Assembly: GCA_001898235.1 (NCBI GenBank)
Contig: MKTN01000043.1
Span: forward strand, 1-61,570
Direction: 5' to 3'
Origin: Gammaproteobacteria bacterium 39-13
GTDB lineage: Bacteria; Pseudomonadota; Gammaproteobacteria; Berkiellales; Berkiellaceae
Length of the DNA stretch: 61,570 nt
The notes beneath the pieces were generated by a model that was given only the letters and a program-made list of their open reading frames with translations, was not told the origin of the DNA and searched no databases. The number at the start of each line of letters is the position of its first letter. Within the stretch, counting starts at the first letter, position 1. Made by a program: the position numbers and the translations under genes. Below are positions 8,888 through 18,097 of the stretch, one piece after another.

Positions 8888-9838
8888 CTACATAACTGAA
8901 AACATAGAGCTAATCGATTCTTCATTGCTCACACGTCGAATAGCCTCAGATAACATGGCATCAATGCTGAGCTGACGGATCTTTTTGCAAGCAAGAGCAT
9001 TAGGGTTAAGTGCGATGGTATCCGTTACTACGAGCTCGTCAATATGAGAATTTTCTAAATTTTTTATCGCATTACCGGAGAGGACTGGATGGGTTGCATA
9101 GGCAACGACTTTCACTGCGCCTTCATTCTTGAGCGCTTCGGCAGCCATGCATAAAGTGCCAGCGGTATCTACAATATCATCGGCTAGGATACAGGTTCGA
9201 TTTTTGACATCACCAATGATATTCATGACACGTGCTTCGTTAGGTTGGGGACGTCTTTTATCGATAATGGCTAAATGTGTATCATTTAAGCGTTTTGCAA
9301 TGGCGCGTGCACGTACGACACCACCGACATCGGGAGAAACGACGACGGTATTTTCATAATCTTTTTTGAGCATGTCATTGATAAGGACTGCTGAACCGTA
9401 AACGTTATCCACTGGCATGTTAAAAAAACCTTGGATCTGATCTGCGTGCAGATCAACGGTGAGCAATCTATCGATGCCGACAGCAGCCATCATATCTGCC
9501 ACTACTTTAGCGGAGATTGGCACGCGAGAAGAGCGTACACGACGGTCTTGTCTAGCATAGCCAAAATAGGGGACTACGGCTGTAACACGTAAAGCGGAAG
9601 CTCGTCTTAGTGCATCCGTGATAAGAAGTAGTTCCATTAGGTTATCATTGGTGGGGTTAGAGGTAGATTGGATGACGAAAACGTCTTTGCCTCGAACGTT
9701 TTCCAATATCTCTATCATAATTTCACCGTCGCTAAAACGACCCACAGTTGCTTTACCGAGGGGAACGTTAAGACGTTCAGCAACGCCTGCCGAAAGACGA
9801 GGGCTGGCATTTCCACTAAAGATCATCATGTCAGACAC
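8888..9838 (-). CDS. prs: Ribose-phosphate pyrophosphokinase (PRPP synthetase)
   Basis: A 316-residue class I PRPP synthetase making PRPP from ribose 5-phosphate and ATP for nucleotide, NAD, His and Trp synthesis. The flexible ATP loop ([10 protein letters not shown]) and the metal-binding [12 protein letters not shown] are present. The PRPP-binding signature [10 protein letters not shown] is intact. Length is standard. The gene follows tRNA-Gln and ispE as in other gammaproteobacteria. Confidence 0.97.
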   Translation of the reverse strand: MSDMMIFSGNASPRLSAGVAERLNVPLGKATVGRFSDGEIMIEILENVRGKDVFVIQSTSNPTNDNLMELLLITDALRRASALRVTAVVPYFGYARQDRRVRSSRVPISAKVVADMMAAVGIDRLLTVDLHADQIQGFFNMPVDNVYGSAVLINDMLKKDYENTVVVSPDVGGVVRARAIAKRLNDTHLAIIDKRRPQPNEARVMNIIGDVKNRTCILADDIVDTAGTLCMAAEALKNEGAVKVVAYATHPVLSGNAIKNLENSHIDELVVTDTIALNPNALACKKIRQLSIDAMLSEAIRRVSNEESISSMFSVM

Positions 9839-10011
9839 GGTGTAACCCCATTTTATCTTTCAGGATTAAATTTAACGCGGCTCTTTCCATACTGGATTGA
9901 GTATATTGCCTATGCCACAGCAATCTATTGTGTTGCGAAAAATCCGATTCTCGTGGCTGGCGTCCAGCTAAAAAATTCAATCTTGGTTGTTGAGTGCACA
10001 GTTTTAGAGAG

Positions 10012-10086
10012 TGGCTGGGGTGCTAGGATTCGAACCTAGGTATGCAGGGATCAAAACCCTGTGCCTTACCGCTTGGCGACACCCCA
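10012..10086 (-). tRNA. tRNA-Gln (TTG)
   Basis: On the minus strand the gene reads from TGGGGTGTCGCCAAGC to CACCCCAGCCA and is close to E. coli tRNA-Gln. The acceptor stem is TGGGGTG / CACCCCA. The anticodon loop TTTTGAT carries TTG. The T arm is GGTTCGAATCC. CCA is encoded. It sits between ispE (7 nt away) and prs, the conserved gammaproteobacterial position. Confidence 0.97.
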
Positions 10087-10093
10087 ATTGCTA

Positions 10094-10990
10094 TTAGTCT
10101 TTGCATTCGCTAGGACTATACTTGATACCTAAACTTTCTGCCGCTAGCAAGAGCGGAGATTTATTCAATCCTTTGGCAATAAATGCTTTATAAGGCTTTG
10201 GAAGACGACTTGCAACTTCTTTTGCTTCTGCAAATGAAGCGAAGGAGGCAAAAACGCTTGCGCCAGAGCCACTGAGTCGAGCTTCACCGTAGTTGGATAA
10301 CCACTTTAAAGCGTTATCAACTTCGGGAAAGAGCCTGCGAACTACTGGCTCAAAATCATTCCTCAGCCCGTTAAGGTCAAGATCCGTTTCATCCCTTACG
10401 AGGGCCTCTATTCTGAGGGTTGGCGTGTTTCTTGTCAAATCTGTTTGTGCGTACATTTTTGCACTAACTACCTGACATTGGGGAACGACCACAAGTATCC
10501 AGGATTCGGGCAGAGAAACGGTGGTTAACAATTCCCCAATCCCTTCGCCCCATGCGGTGTGTCCATAAAGAAAAAATGGGATATCGGCTCCTAGAGAGGT
10601 TCCTAAGTCCATCAACTGTTGGCGTGACCAATTAAGTTGCCATAACCAATTGAGAGCAAAAAGGCAGGTTGCTGCATTTGAGCTGCCTCCGCCAAGCCCT
10701 GCACCTAGGGGTAATTGTTTTTCCCAATGAATGGTAACCCCTTTTTCAATTTGGGCAGCTTTACGCAAAGCTTCTGCGGCGCGATAAATTAAATTTTCAG
10801 TTTGTGGGATGCCAAGAGCATCTCTAGGATTCAGCACAATATGATTATCATTGCGCAGTTCAAAATGCAGCATATCGCCGTAATCTAAGTATTGAAATAA
10901 GGTTTGCAAAAGGTGATAGCCGTCTTGACGACGGCCAACGATATGCAAAAAGCGATTAATTTTTGCCGGAGAAGGTAAACTACAGTGCAT
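10094..10990 (-). CDS. ispE: 4-diphosphocytidyl-2-C-methyl-D-erythritol kinase
   Basis: A 298-residue GHMP kinase of the MEP isoprenoid pathway that phosphorylates CDP-ME at the 2-hydroxyl. The N-terminal PAKINRFLHIVGRRQDGYH and the ATP loop LGAGLGGGSSNAA are intact. Catalytic Asp lies in GADIPFF, and the C-terminal GSGASVFA glycine motif is present. It starts 2 nt after the lolB stop, so the two are one unit. Normal length, no anomaly. Confidence 0.96.
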   Translation of the reverse strand: MHCSLPSPAKINRFLHIVGRRQDGYHLLQTLFQYLDYGDMLHFELRNDNHIVLNPRDALGIPQTENLIYRAAEALRKAAQIEKGVTIHWEKQLPLGAGLGGGSSNAATCLFALNWLWQLNWSRQQLMDLGTSLGADIPFFLYGHTAWGEGIGELLTTVSLPESWILVVVPQCQVVSAKMYAQTDLTRNTPTLRIEALVRDETDLDLNGLRNDFEPVVRRLFPEVDNALKWLSNYGEARLSGSGASVFASFASFAEAKEVASRLPKPYKAFIAKGLNKSPLLLAAESLGIKYSPSECKD

Positions 10991-10992
10991 GA

Positions 10993-11628
10993 TTAGCTAT
11001 TTTGCCACGACGTAATAATCATTTTTAATTTGACGTTACCATTTTGTAATTGCAGTTTACCAGGAAGTGCTGGAGACTTATCGGCAAAATAGTTTTCATA
11101 TTGAATATTCCAACCTTGCTGGTTGAGATGGCTTAAATAGCCACGAGTGTCTAATTTTTGAGAAGCAATTGCTCCGGGTGCTGGAATTCCACGCATCCAA
11201 TGTCGTAAACCTGTTAAAGGGATCTGCCAACCGGCGAGTTTTTTTAATAATTGCTCAGGGTTTTGCGCACGAGTGGTTTTTCCGTTAGCTTCTTTTAGTT
11301 CAACGTATTGTGGATGACCTATAATATAAACTGCACCTGAACCAAAAGGACCAAATAATTTTATTTGGTAAGAATCTCCTTTTTGTTCCCAGACAAAGGA
11401 AGCATTTCCGCCCTTTTGTCCATGAGCTGCCGCTAATCGACCTTTAGCTTGCCAATGGTTAAGTGAAGCTAATTGTTCCTGACGTTGTTTACTATCTTGC
11501 TCTAATTTTTTAGGTTGGTCTTTAGCTATGGAAGCTGTCGCCGTTGTTGTGGTTTCAGCAGGCGTTTTTTTGGGGGCCTGCGAACAACCTGCAAGTGCAA
11601 GTATGGTTGCAATGATCAGGATTCTCAA
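10993..11628 (-). CDS. lolB: Outer-membrane lipoprotein insertion protein LolB
   Basis: A lipoprotein receptor at the outer membrane that accepts lipoproteins from LolA. The hydrophobic segment ILIIATILALAGC ends in a lipobox (LAGC). The mature part shows the LolB features WQAKGRLA, SFVWEQKGDSYQIKLFGPFG and WMRGIPAPG. I prefer a TTG start at 11628, which follows an AGGAAAA Shine-Dalgarno and gives a compact signal peptide. An ATG at 11706 would add 26 residues (237 in all) and put the signal peptide far inside. It is directly followed by ispE, the conserved lolB-ispE pair. Confidence 0.9.
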   Translation of the reverse strand: MRILIIATILALAGCSQAPKKTPAETTTTATASIAKDQPKKLEQDSKQRQEQLASLNHWQAKGRLAAAHGQKGGNASFVWEQKGDSYQIKLFGPFGSGAVYIIGHPQYVELKEANGKTTRAQNPEQLLKKLAGWQIPLTGLRHWMRGIPAPGAIASQKLDTRGYLSHLNQQGWNIQYENYFADKSPALPGKLQLQNGNVKLKMIITSWQNS

Positions 11629-12025
11629 AGTCGTTTTCCTTAATGAAAATTCATGCGCGAAGACTACGTGACTTGAATAAGAGGTTTTCACTTCCCATAT
11701 TAGCAAATAATTCTCAGATTGAAAATTTAGCCAATAAACTAAGTTTGGTCATTGACCAAATTATAAGCGTATATAATACTTTTACATGAGTACACGCTTT
11801 ATTGCCTGAAATTAACTTGAGGAGTAAAACGTGTATAAGTAATCCCTCCAAATCTCTTTAAAAATTAAACTGTTACCAAATAAGCTGAAATATTCAGAGA
11901 TTTTTAGTTGGTTGTCGTATTTTGCTGAATTTTTCAGTGAATTTAACTTAAAGTTTGGTCGGCCAAGCTTTTGCTGTTATAGTTTCGGACGCTCAAGGAG
12001 CAGTTGTTTGAGCTGGAGGTACTTT
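11629..12025. promoter_or_regulatory. Divergent lolB / L,D-transpeptidase gap with repeated palindromic motif
   Basis: The word AAGTTTGGTC occurs twice (11741-11750 and 11951-11960). The first is half of the palindrome TTTGGTC-ATT-GACCAAA (11744-11760), the second half of TTTGGTC-GG-CCAAGC. A TATAAT lies at 11772-11777. A GAGGAG Shine-Dalgarno at about 11819 precedes GTG TAT AAG TAA, only a three-codon frame. The arrangement suggests a regulated promoter for the transpeptidase-family gene, possibly with two operator sites. Operator status is inference. Confidence 0.4.
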
Positions 12026-12793
12026 ATGATTGGAGAAAAGAGAGCAGCCATGTTGAAGTTAAATGTTGGTAAACTTACTTTTATTCAAAAGTTTTTTCAG
12101 GTAAAAAATATTCTTCAAGGATGTTTAGTCGTCTGTATGCTCTTTGGTAGCACTGTTGGCGTTGCTAAAACAACCAATAGCGAGAGTACTAAAGAATCTT
12201 ATCAAGCGCTTTCGCTGATAAAAAATACGCCCAAAGATTTAAAATCAATTAATCCTCGGGTGTTGAAGCTTGCATTAAAAGCGCATCAAAAAGCCCACTC
12301 CTTGGGATTAGCGCAAAAATCGTTGATGACAATTATTGATTATTCTCTTCCTTCAACACAACGCCGTTTATGGGTTGTTGATATGACGAAAGGGAAAGTG
12401 ATGTACCACACACTTGTTGCACATGGTAGCGGTAGTGGTGGCAATATGGCGAACCGATTTTCTGATGTTCATGGTAGCCTACAATCCAGCTTAGGCGTAT
12501 TTGTGACAGGAAAAACCTATCAAGGAAAACATGGTCTCTCATTAACATTACACGGTTTGGAAAAAGGTATCAATGGAAATGCTGCCAGCCGGAGAATCGT
12601 TGTGCATGGTGCACATTATGTTAATGAAAATACTGCCGGCAAATTGGGTAGATTGGGTCGTAGTTGGGGGTGTCCTGCTTTAGATACTCGTCTTGCTCGC
12701 CCTATCATTCAAACCATTAAAGATGGTTCACTTGTTTTTGCCTATTATCCCGATGATAAGTGGTTAAATCGTTCTAAATTTGTCAGTGGTTAG
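12026..12793 (+). CDS. Murein L,D-transpeptidase catalytic domain family protein (YkuD_2-like)
   Basis: A 255-residue exported protein. The start at 12026 follows GGAGG with a 6-nt spacer. The N-terminus has a basic stretch, then a hydrophobic core ending near GVAKT (signal peptide about 1-48). The catalytic region contains VVHGAHY and GRLGRSWGCPAL, with the invariant His and Cys of the L,D-transpeptidase fold (SWGCPxL pattern). The family contains predicted peptidoglycan cross-linking or editing enzymes, and the exact activity is not proven for this branch. It interrupts the usual TPR gene-lolB adjacency and runs in the opposite direction to both, so it looks like an insertion into that block. 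Confidence 0.88.
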   Translation: MIGEKRAAMLKLNVGKLTFIQKFFQVKNILQGCLVVCMLFGSTVGVAKTTNSESTKESYQALSLIKNTPKDLKSINPRVLKLALKAHQKAHSLGLAQKSLMTIIDYSLPSTQRRLWVVDMTKGKVMYHTLVAHGSGSGGNMANRFSDVHGSLQSSLGVFVTGKTYQGKHGLSLTLHGLEKGINGNAASRRIVVHGAHYVNENTAGKLGRLGRSWGCPALDTRLARPIIQTIKDGSLVFAYYPDDKWLNRSKFVSG

Positions 12794-12824
12794 AGTTTTT
12801 ATACTTTTACCGATGATTTAAATC

Positions 12825-12895
12825 AAAAGACCCTCACCCTAACCCTCTCCCGCCTAGCGAGAGAGGGGAGCCGAATGAAGCTAGCGGGAGTGGGA
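12825..12895. repeat. Dispersed GC-rich palindromic repeat, family A (copy 1)
   Basis: AAGACCCTCACCCTAACCCTCTCCCGC, split here by position only, is followed by TAGCGAGAGAGGGGAGCC and a GCTAGCGGGAGTGGG arm. It shares the first part with the copies at 21517 and 29255. It lies between two convergent gene ends, where it could also act as a bidirectional transcription barrier. Confidence 0.7.
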
Positions 12896-12903
12896 TTTAA
12901 AGT

Positions 12904-14664
12904 TTACTTTTGCATCAAAGGTTTTTTGTTAGAAGAAGACATGGAGCGTTTCATCGCTTCCATAATGTTTTCATGCTTAGGATGCTGTTCTAAGGCATCA
13001 TGCCAAACGCGTTTAGCGCCTTCAAAATCTTTCATATGCCACATTACTTCACCAAGATGGGCTGCTATTTCTGCATCAGGCATAATTTTTGCGGCTTTCT
13101 CTAAAGTTTCTAAAGACTTTTTATAATCCCCCATTTTATAGTAAAGCCAGCCTAGGCTATCCAAAACAGAAGCATTGTTGGGAGAGATTTTAATCGCTTT
13201 GTTTAAATATTGTTGTGCTTCAGCATAGCGATTTGTTTTGTTGGCAAGCATATAGCCCAGTGCATTTAATGCATCGAGATGGTTAGGTTGAACGGCTAAA
13301 ATGGCTTGTAGATCGGCTTCTGCGATATCCAAGCGATCTAAATGATCTGCAATAAGACTTCTTGCGTAGTGCAACTCAATTTCTTCAGGCATAAGCTCGA
13401 TGCTTTCGCTTAACAGACTCAAAGCTTCCTTTTGACGGTTAGCATGATTCAATACATCAACGGTAGCCAAAATAATTTGTTTTTTCTCAGGAATATCACT
13501 AGGTTGTGCGTGCGAGAGGATCTCTAACGCTTTATTGTATTGTTTCTTTTCAGTGAGCAAAGTACTTGCTCTTACTTGAGATAAAACATGGAAAGGTCCG
13601 GTCAATACTTGCTGAAACCATTCAATGGCAACATCATTTTTGTCTTGCATTTCTGCAATGCGCGCTAAAAAGTAGTGAGAAAGATCTTTGCTTTCTGCAA
13701 CATTGCTGGTGCGTTTTAGCACTTTTTCTGCAATATCGAACCATTGAGCTTGCATGCTCATTCGAGCAAATTGCAATAATTCTTCTGTGGTGAGGTTAGG
13801 ATTTTCCACTAGGTTTTCTATTTGTTTACGTGCTTCGGTAGTGAAGCCATTATCCAGTAAGAATTGTGCGTAGTATTGATGTACGAGAAGGTCCTGTTTT
13901 TTTGATGCCATTTTTTTATCTAAAAATTCTTTAGCGGCATCTTTGCCTTGAGAGCGTAACAGGGATTCTGCATACAATTGAATGGCAATGGGTGAATCTG
14001 GGGAGATCTTCAAAGCAGCTTCACTCATTTCAAGAGAGGCTTTTTCATTCCCTTGGTATAGATATATTTCTGCCAAGGCAAGATGTCCACTCACTTCTTT
14101 AGTTTCTTCTTTGCTTAATAGCCTTAAGGCTTCAATGACACGTTGATTATCTTCTTCGTTCTGAAGTTGGCGAAACAGTATTAAGTAATATTGAAAAGCT
14201 TCCTCTGCATTGGCTTGCTCGGCACGGCGCAAAAAGGGGACAGCCTTAGGCACTTGGTTTATTCTAATGTACAAAGCTGCAGTTGTAATTTGGGCTTCTA
14301 AGTTATCTTTGGCTGCATTGGCCCAAATAGTAGCTGGTTCGATAGCAGTTTCCAAAGAGGCAATTGATAAAGCAATTTGCGTTGCCCTGGATGCTATAGA
14401 TGCATCTTGGGTTTCTTTAGCAGCAGCGATATAATTTGCTAGCGCAATTTCTGGATGTTCGCGATCCAATGCCAGTTCTGCGGCTAAGACTTGATATAAG
14501 CTCTCTGCTGGAATATGCCCTGAGATCGGGGAGATTTTTTCTGGCGACACCATAATTGGGTTATTATTTGTCGCTGATGGTGGTTGTTGCGGATCGGCGC
14601 TTGTTAAAGTTAATCCGGGAACGATAATCAGAAGTGGTATAAAAAGTGTAGCTGCCTGCTTCAT
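12904..14664 (-). CDS. Exported tetratricopeptide-repeat protein
   Basis: A 586-residue protein with an N-terminal signal peptide (MKQAATLFIPLLIIVPGLTL). Many TPR units follow, clearest at the C-terminus (for example LDALNALGYMLANKTNRYAE and ASVLDSLGWLYYKMGDYKKS). Proteins of this kind precede lolB in many gammaproteobacteria (for example Pseudomonas between hemA and lolB). They are thought to be envelope or periplasmic scaffolds, and no enzyme motif is seen. Here the L,D-transpeptidase-family gene separates it from lolB. It is divergent from hemA with a 144-nt gap. Confidence 0.88.
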   Translation of the reverse strand: MKQAATLFIPLLIIVPGLTLTSADPQQPPSATNNNPIMVSPEKISPISGHIPAESLYQVLAAELALDREHPEIALANYIAAAKETQDASIASRATQIALSIASLETAIEPATIWANAAKDNLEAQITTAALYIRINQVPKAVPFLRRAEQANAEEAFQYYLILFRQLQNEEDNQRVIEALRLLSKEETKEVSGHLALAEIYLYQGNEKASLEMSEAALKISPDSPIAIQLYAESLLRSQGKDAAKEFLDKKMASKKQDLLVHQYYAQFLLDNGFTTEARKQIENLVENPNLTTEELLQFARMSMQAQWFDIAEKVLKRTSNVAESKDLSHYFLARIAEMQDKNDVAIEWFQQVLTGPFHVLSQVRASTLLTEKKQYNKALEILSHAQPSDIPEKKQIILATVDVLNHANRQKEALSLLSESIELMPEEIELHYARSLIADHLDRLDIAEADLQAILAVQPNHLDALNALGYMLANKTNRYAEAQQYLNKAIKISPNNASVLDSLGWLYYKMGDYKKSLETLEKAAKIMPDAEIAAHLGEVMWHMKDFEGAKRVWHDALEQHPKHENIMEAMKRSMSSSNKKPLMQK

Positions 14665-14678
14665 ACGGAATCCTTATC

Positions 14679-14695
14679 TTGACGCACTGCGTCAA
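14679..14695. promoter_or_regulatory. Perfect 17-nt palindrome in the TPR gene / hemA divergent gap
   Basis: TTGACGCA-C-TGCGTCAA lies 14 nt upstream of the TPR gene start and about 113 nt upstream of hemA. Its perfect symmetry suggests a dimeric repressor operator. The TTGAC end could also be a -35 element. A TCTTTTT run follows on the plus strand. The binding factor is unknown. Confidence 0.4.
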
Positions 14696-14808
14696 TCTTT
14701 TTAACACTGCTGCAATAACTTTGTTGATTAACTAACGTTAATAACCTCATCGGCAGCACTGAAGAATTCCGTGAGTTTTTTTTTGATAAAAAGGTATAGT
14801 GACAAAGC

Positions 14809-16062
14809 GTGTTATTAACTATTGGGGTAAGTCATAAAACAGCACCCATCGAGGTACGAGAAAAACTAGCCTTTTCTCAAGAACATATACCGGATGCGCT
14901 CAGAAAATTGGTTGATGCGCTTGCGTTCGATGAGGTCGCTTTACTCTCTACTTGTAATCGAACTGAGTTTTATTGCAGCACGCCTTCTATGGCTTCACCT
15001 TTAGTGAATGAGATCCAAGGGTGGTGGCAGCAACATGCCGCAACTTCATTTTCTGTTGATCCTTATTTGTATGCATTCTCAGGAGAAAAAGCAGCTGCGC
15101 ATATCATGCGTGTCGCAAGTGGTTTAGATTCCATGATAATGGGTGAGCCGCAAATTCTAGGGCAACTTAAAACGGCCTATCAAACAGCAAACCAAATCGG
15201 CATGGTCGGAAGAAAATTGTCTCGGCTGTTTCAAACCAGTTTCTCTGTGGCAAAGAGAGTGCGTTCGCAGACGAAAATTGCAAAGCATCCTGTTTCGGTT
15301 GCTTATGCCGCCGTTACGCTCGCCAAACAAATATTCAGTGATTTATCTCAAGCGACGGTGATGCTGATTGGAGCAGGTAATAATGTTGAGCTAACCTTGC
15401 AGCATTTGAAGGCAAAAGCGGTCAAACATATTTACATTGTGAATCGTACGTTAAGCAATGCAGAAAAATTAGCCTCTCGATTTAATGGTCAAGCTTTACC
15501 CTTGGATGATTTCACTTCTGCTTTAGGTCATGCTGACATTATCATTAGTTCTATTGATTGTGCGAAGCCATTTTTAACACAATCTCATATTGAGCAAGCA
15601 TTTTCGGGGCGCAAACGTCGTCCTGTCTTTATGGTCGATTTAGGTGTGCCAAGAAATATTGAATCATCGATTGGAAATAATGAAGATATTTATTTGTATA
15701 CTATCGATGATTTGCAGGGTATCGTCAGCGAGAATATCAAACTAAGACAAGATGCGGCCATAGATGCTGAAGTGGTTATTCAGCAGGCATCTGATGCATA
15801 TATGCGATGGGTCGGTTCACAACAACAACTTCATGCGGTGAGAGCATTGAGAGCGAAGGCTCACTTCATTAAGAATCAAACTTTAAAAGGTGCTTTAAAA
15901 CAATTAAAAAAAGGTGAGGATCCGCATAAGGTACTTGAGCATTTTGCACATCAGTTAACCCAAAAATTATTGCATCAGCCTACCATTGGATTAAAAACGA
16001 CCCCGCTAGATGAAAGTCATGATAAAATGGATCTGGTAAAAGAATTATTTAATATAGAGTAA
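14809..16062 (+). CDS. hemA: Glutamyl-tRNA reductase
   Basis: A 417-residue HemA, catalysing the NADPH-dependent first step of C5 tetrapyrrole synthesis. It starts at GTG with [19 protein letters not shown]. Nucleophile Cys49 lies in [28 protein letters not shown] and the NADPH Rossmann motif ([16 protein letters not shown]) are present. The dimerisation domain forms the C-terminus. Only a weak AAGG precedes the GTG. prfA follows after 8 nt. hemA-prfA-prmC is the standard proteobacterial unit, linking tetrapyrrole synthesis and translation termination. Confidence 0.97.
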   Translation: MLLTIGVSHKTAPIEVREKLAFSQEHIPDALRKLVDALAFDEVALLSTCNRTEFYCSTPSMASPLVNEIQGWWQQHAATSFSVDPYLYAFSGEKAAAHIMRVASGLDSMIMGEPQILGQLKTAYQTANQIGMVGRKLSRLFQTSFSVAKRVRSQTKIAKHPVSVAYAAVTLAKQIFSDLSQATVMLIGAGNNVELTLQHLKAKAVKHIYIVNRTLSNAEKLASRFNGQALPLDDFTSALGHADIIISSIDCAKPFLTQSHIEQAFSGRKRRPVFMVDLGVPRNIESSIGNNEDIYLYTIDDLQGIVSENIKLRQDAAIDAEVVIQQASDAYMRWVGSQQQLHAVRALRAKAHFIKNQTLKGALKQLKKGEDPHKVLEHFAHQLTQKLLHQPTIGLKTTPLDESHDKMDLVKELFNIE

Positions 16063-16070
16063 TAAACCCG

Positions 16071-17153
16071 ATGAAACCATCGATTTACACAAAATTAGCC
16101 TCATTGGCCGAACGTCATGAAGAAATTGGAATGTTACTTTCCAATGCCGAAGTCATACAAAACCAAACTAAATTTCGTGATTTGTCTAAAGAATATTCAG
16201 ATCTTCAAGCATTGGTTGAGACGTTTAATCAATATCAGAAATTGGTTCAACAGGAGAAGTCTGCGCTTGCCCTCTTGGAAGATGATGATCCTGAAATGCG
16301 TGCAATGGCACAAGATGAATTAGAAGGGATGAAAGCGGAATTAGAGAAACTTGAAAAAGAATTACAAATTTTCTTAATTCCTAAAGATCCAGACGATAAC
16401 AAAAATATTTATTTAGAAATTCGAGGTGGTGCAGGTGGTGACGAAGCTGCTATCTTTGCCGGGAATTTGTTTAGGATGTATTGCCGGTATGCAGAGCAGA
16501 AAAGATGGCAAGTAGAAATCCTTAACGAGAGTTTTGGTGAGCACGGCGGCTATAAAGAAGTGATTGCGCGTATTATTGGACAAGATGTTTACTCCCATCT
16601 TAAATTTGAATCTGGGGCGCATCGCGTACAACGTGTTCCTGCCACAGAATCTCAAGGACGAATTCATACCTCAACTTGTACGGTTGCTATCATGCCTGAG
16701 GTGGAAGAAATCGATAGCATTCAAATTAATCCTGCGGAATTACGCATTGACACGTATCGCGCATCGGGCGCGGGTGGTCAGCACGTAAATAAAACCGATT
16801 CGGCTATCAGAATCACCCATCTTCCTTCAGGTATTGTGGTTGAATGTCAGGATGAGCGCTCACAACATAAAAATCGCGCTAAAGCCATGTCTTTATTGCA
16901 ATCAAAAATCTTAAATGTGCAAAAAGAAGCACAGAGAGCTGAACAATCAGCTACGCGTAAAAGTCTTGTTGGAACAGGCGATCGTTCAGAAAGGATCAGA
17001 ACCTATAATTTTCCTCAAGGTCGAATGACAGATCATCGCATCAATCTCACTTTATATAAGCTTGATGAAATTATGGAAGGTAGAATTGATGAGATTATTG
17101 AAGCGTTGCGTCAGGAAGATCAAGCCGATCAGCTATCTTCAATGGGGATATAA
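16071..17153 (+). CDS. prfA: Peptide chain release factor 1
   Basis: A 360-residue RF1 reading UAA and UAG. The anticodon-like PAT tripeptide is at 190-192. The universal GGQ is at 235-237 in [15 protein letters not shown], whose Gln is the methylation target of the next gene product. The length is normal. The stop codon overlaps the ATG of prmC (TAATG), indicating translational coupling. Confidence 0.98.
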   Translation: MKPSIYTKLASLAERHEEIGMLLSNAEVIQNQTKFRDLSKEYSDLQALVETFNQYQKLVQQEKSALALLEDDDPEMRAMAQDELEGMKAELEKLEKELQIFLIPKDPDDNKNIYLEIRGGAGGDEAAIFAGNLFRMYCRYAEQKRWQVEILNESFGEHGGYKEVIARIIGQDVYSHLKFESGAHRVQRVPATESQGRIHTSTCTVAIMPEVEEIDSIQINPAELRIDTYRASGAGGQHVNKTDSAIRITHLPSGIVVECQDERSQHKNRAKAMSLLQSKILNVQKEAQRAEQSATRKSLVGTGDRSERIRTYNFPQGRMTDHRINLTLYKLDEIMEGRIDEIIEALRQEDQADQLSSMGI

Positions 17154-17989
17154 TGACAACCATTGCAGAGCTTTTAGAGTGGGCTAAAGAAGCGCTGATT
17201 AAGCATGATGTTCCTCAATTGGAAGCGCAGGTATTATTAGCTTACGTTCTTGGTTGTGATCGTGCTTATCTTTATGCATGGCCGGAAAAAGAAGTTTCTG
17301 AAGAAAATGTAAAACAATTCGAAGCAATTATTCGTCGGCGAGAGCAGCATGAGCCTATTGCCTATTTGGTAGGTAATAAAGAATTTTGGTCTTTAGCATT
17401 TAAAGTGTCTAAAGATACCCTCATCCCTCGGGCTGACACAGAGTTGCTTGTACAAACGGTGCTTGATAATTTACCGCAAACGATGCAAAGCGTGGTGGAT
17501 GTTGGCACAGGCTGTGGAATTATTGCTTGCACCTTGGCGCACCAAAGGCCAAATTGGCAGGTTTATGGTGTGGATATCAGCGCACAAGCGTTGGAGATTG
17601 CCAGGATAAATGCGCATGACTTACACATTTCTAATGTAGAATTTATTGAAAGCAATTGGTTGCAAAATCTTAAAGGAAAATCTTTTGATGCCATTATTGG
17701 TAATCCTCCTTATATTCGAGAGGGTGATGTGCATCTTATTCATGGGGATTTACTTTACGAACCAAAGATTGCATTAACACCAGGTCCAACAGGATTAGAA
17801 GCATTTCAAATCATTTTGTCCCAATGCCCATTTTATTTAAAACCTAAAGGATTAATTGCTTTTGAGCATGGATTTGATCAAGCAGATAAAGTGGCTGAAC
17901 TATTAACACGAGCTGGATTTGAGAACATTAAAACATTTCAAGATTTTTCTGGTAATCAGCGTGTCACAATCGGAAGATTTTCTTCTTAA
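17153..17989 (+). CDS. prmC: Release factor glutamine N5-methyltransferase
   Basis: A 278-residue SAM-dependent methyltransferase that modifies the GGQ glutamine of RF1 and RF2. An N-terminal helical domain (1-80) binds the release factor. The catalytic domain has motif I DVGTGCGIIA and the substrate-amide motif GNPPYI. The ATG overlaps the prfA stop. The family's typical length is about 280. Nothing unusual. Confidence 0.97.
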   Translation: MTTIAELLEWAKEALIKHDVPQLEAQVLLAYVLGCDRAYLYAWPEKEVSEENVKQFEAIIRRREQHEPIAYLVGNKEFWSLAFKVSKDTLIPRADTELLVQTVLDNLPQTMQSVVDVGTGCGIIACTLAHQRPNWQVYGVDISAQALEIARINAHDLHISNVEFIESNWLQNLKGKSFDAIIGNPPYIREGDVHLIHGDLLYEPKIALTPGPTGLEAFQIILSQCPFYLKPKGLIAFEHGFDQADKVAELLTRAGFENIKTFQDFSGNQRVTIGRFSS

Positions 17990-18097
17990 CCTGTAAATTT
18001 CTCCAGAAAATAATTTCCCAGTGAACTTATATAAATAAAAAGTGGTCCTACTTAAGCCTAAAGCCTAATTATGCAACTAATCTGATGAGGCATAATA

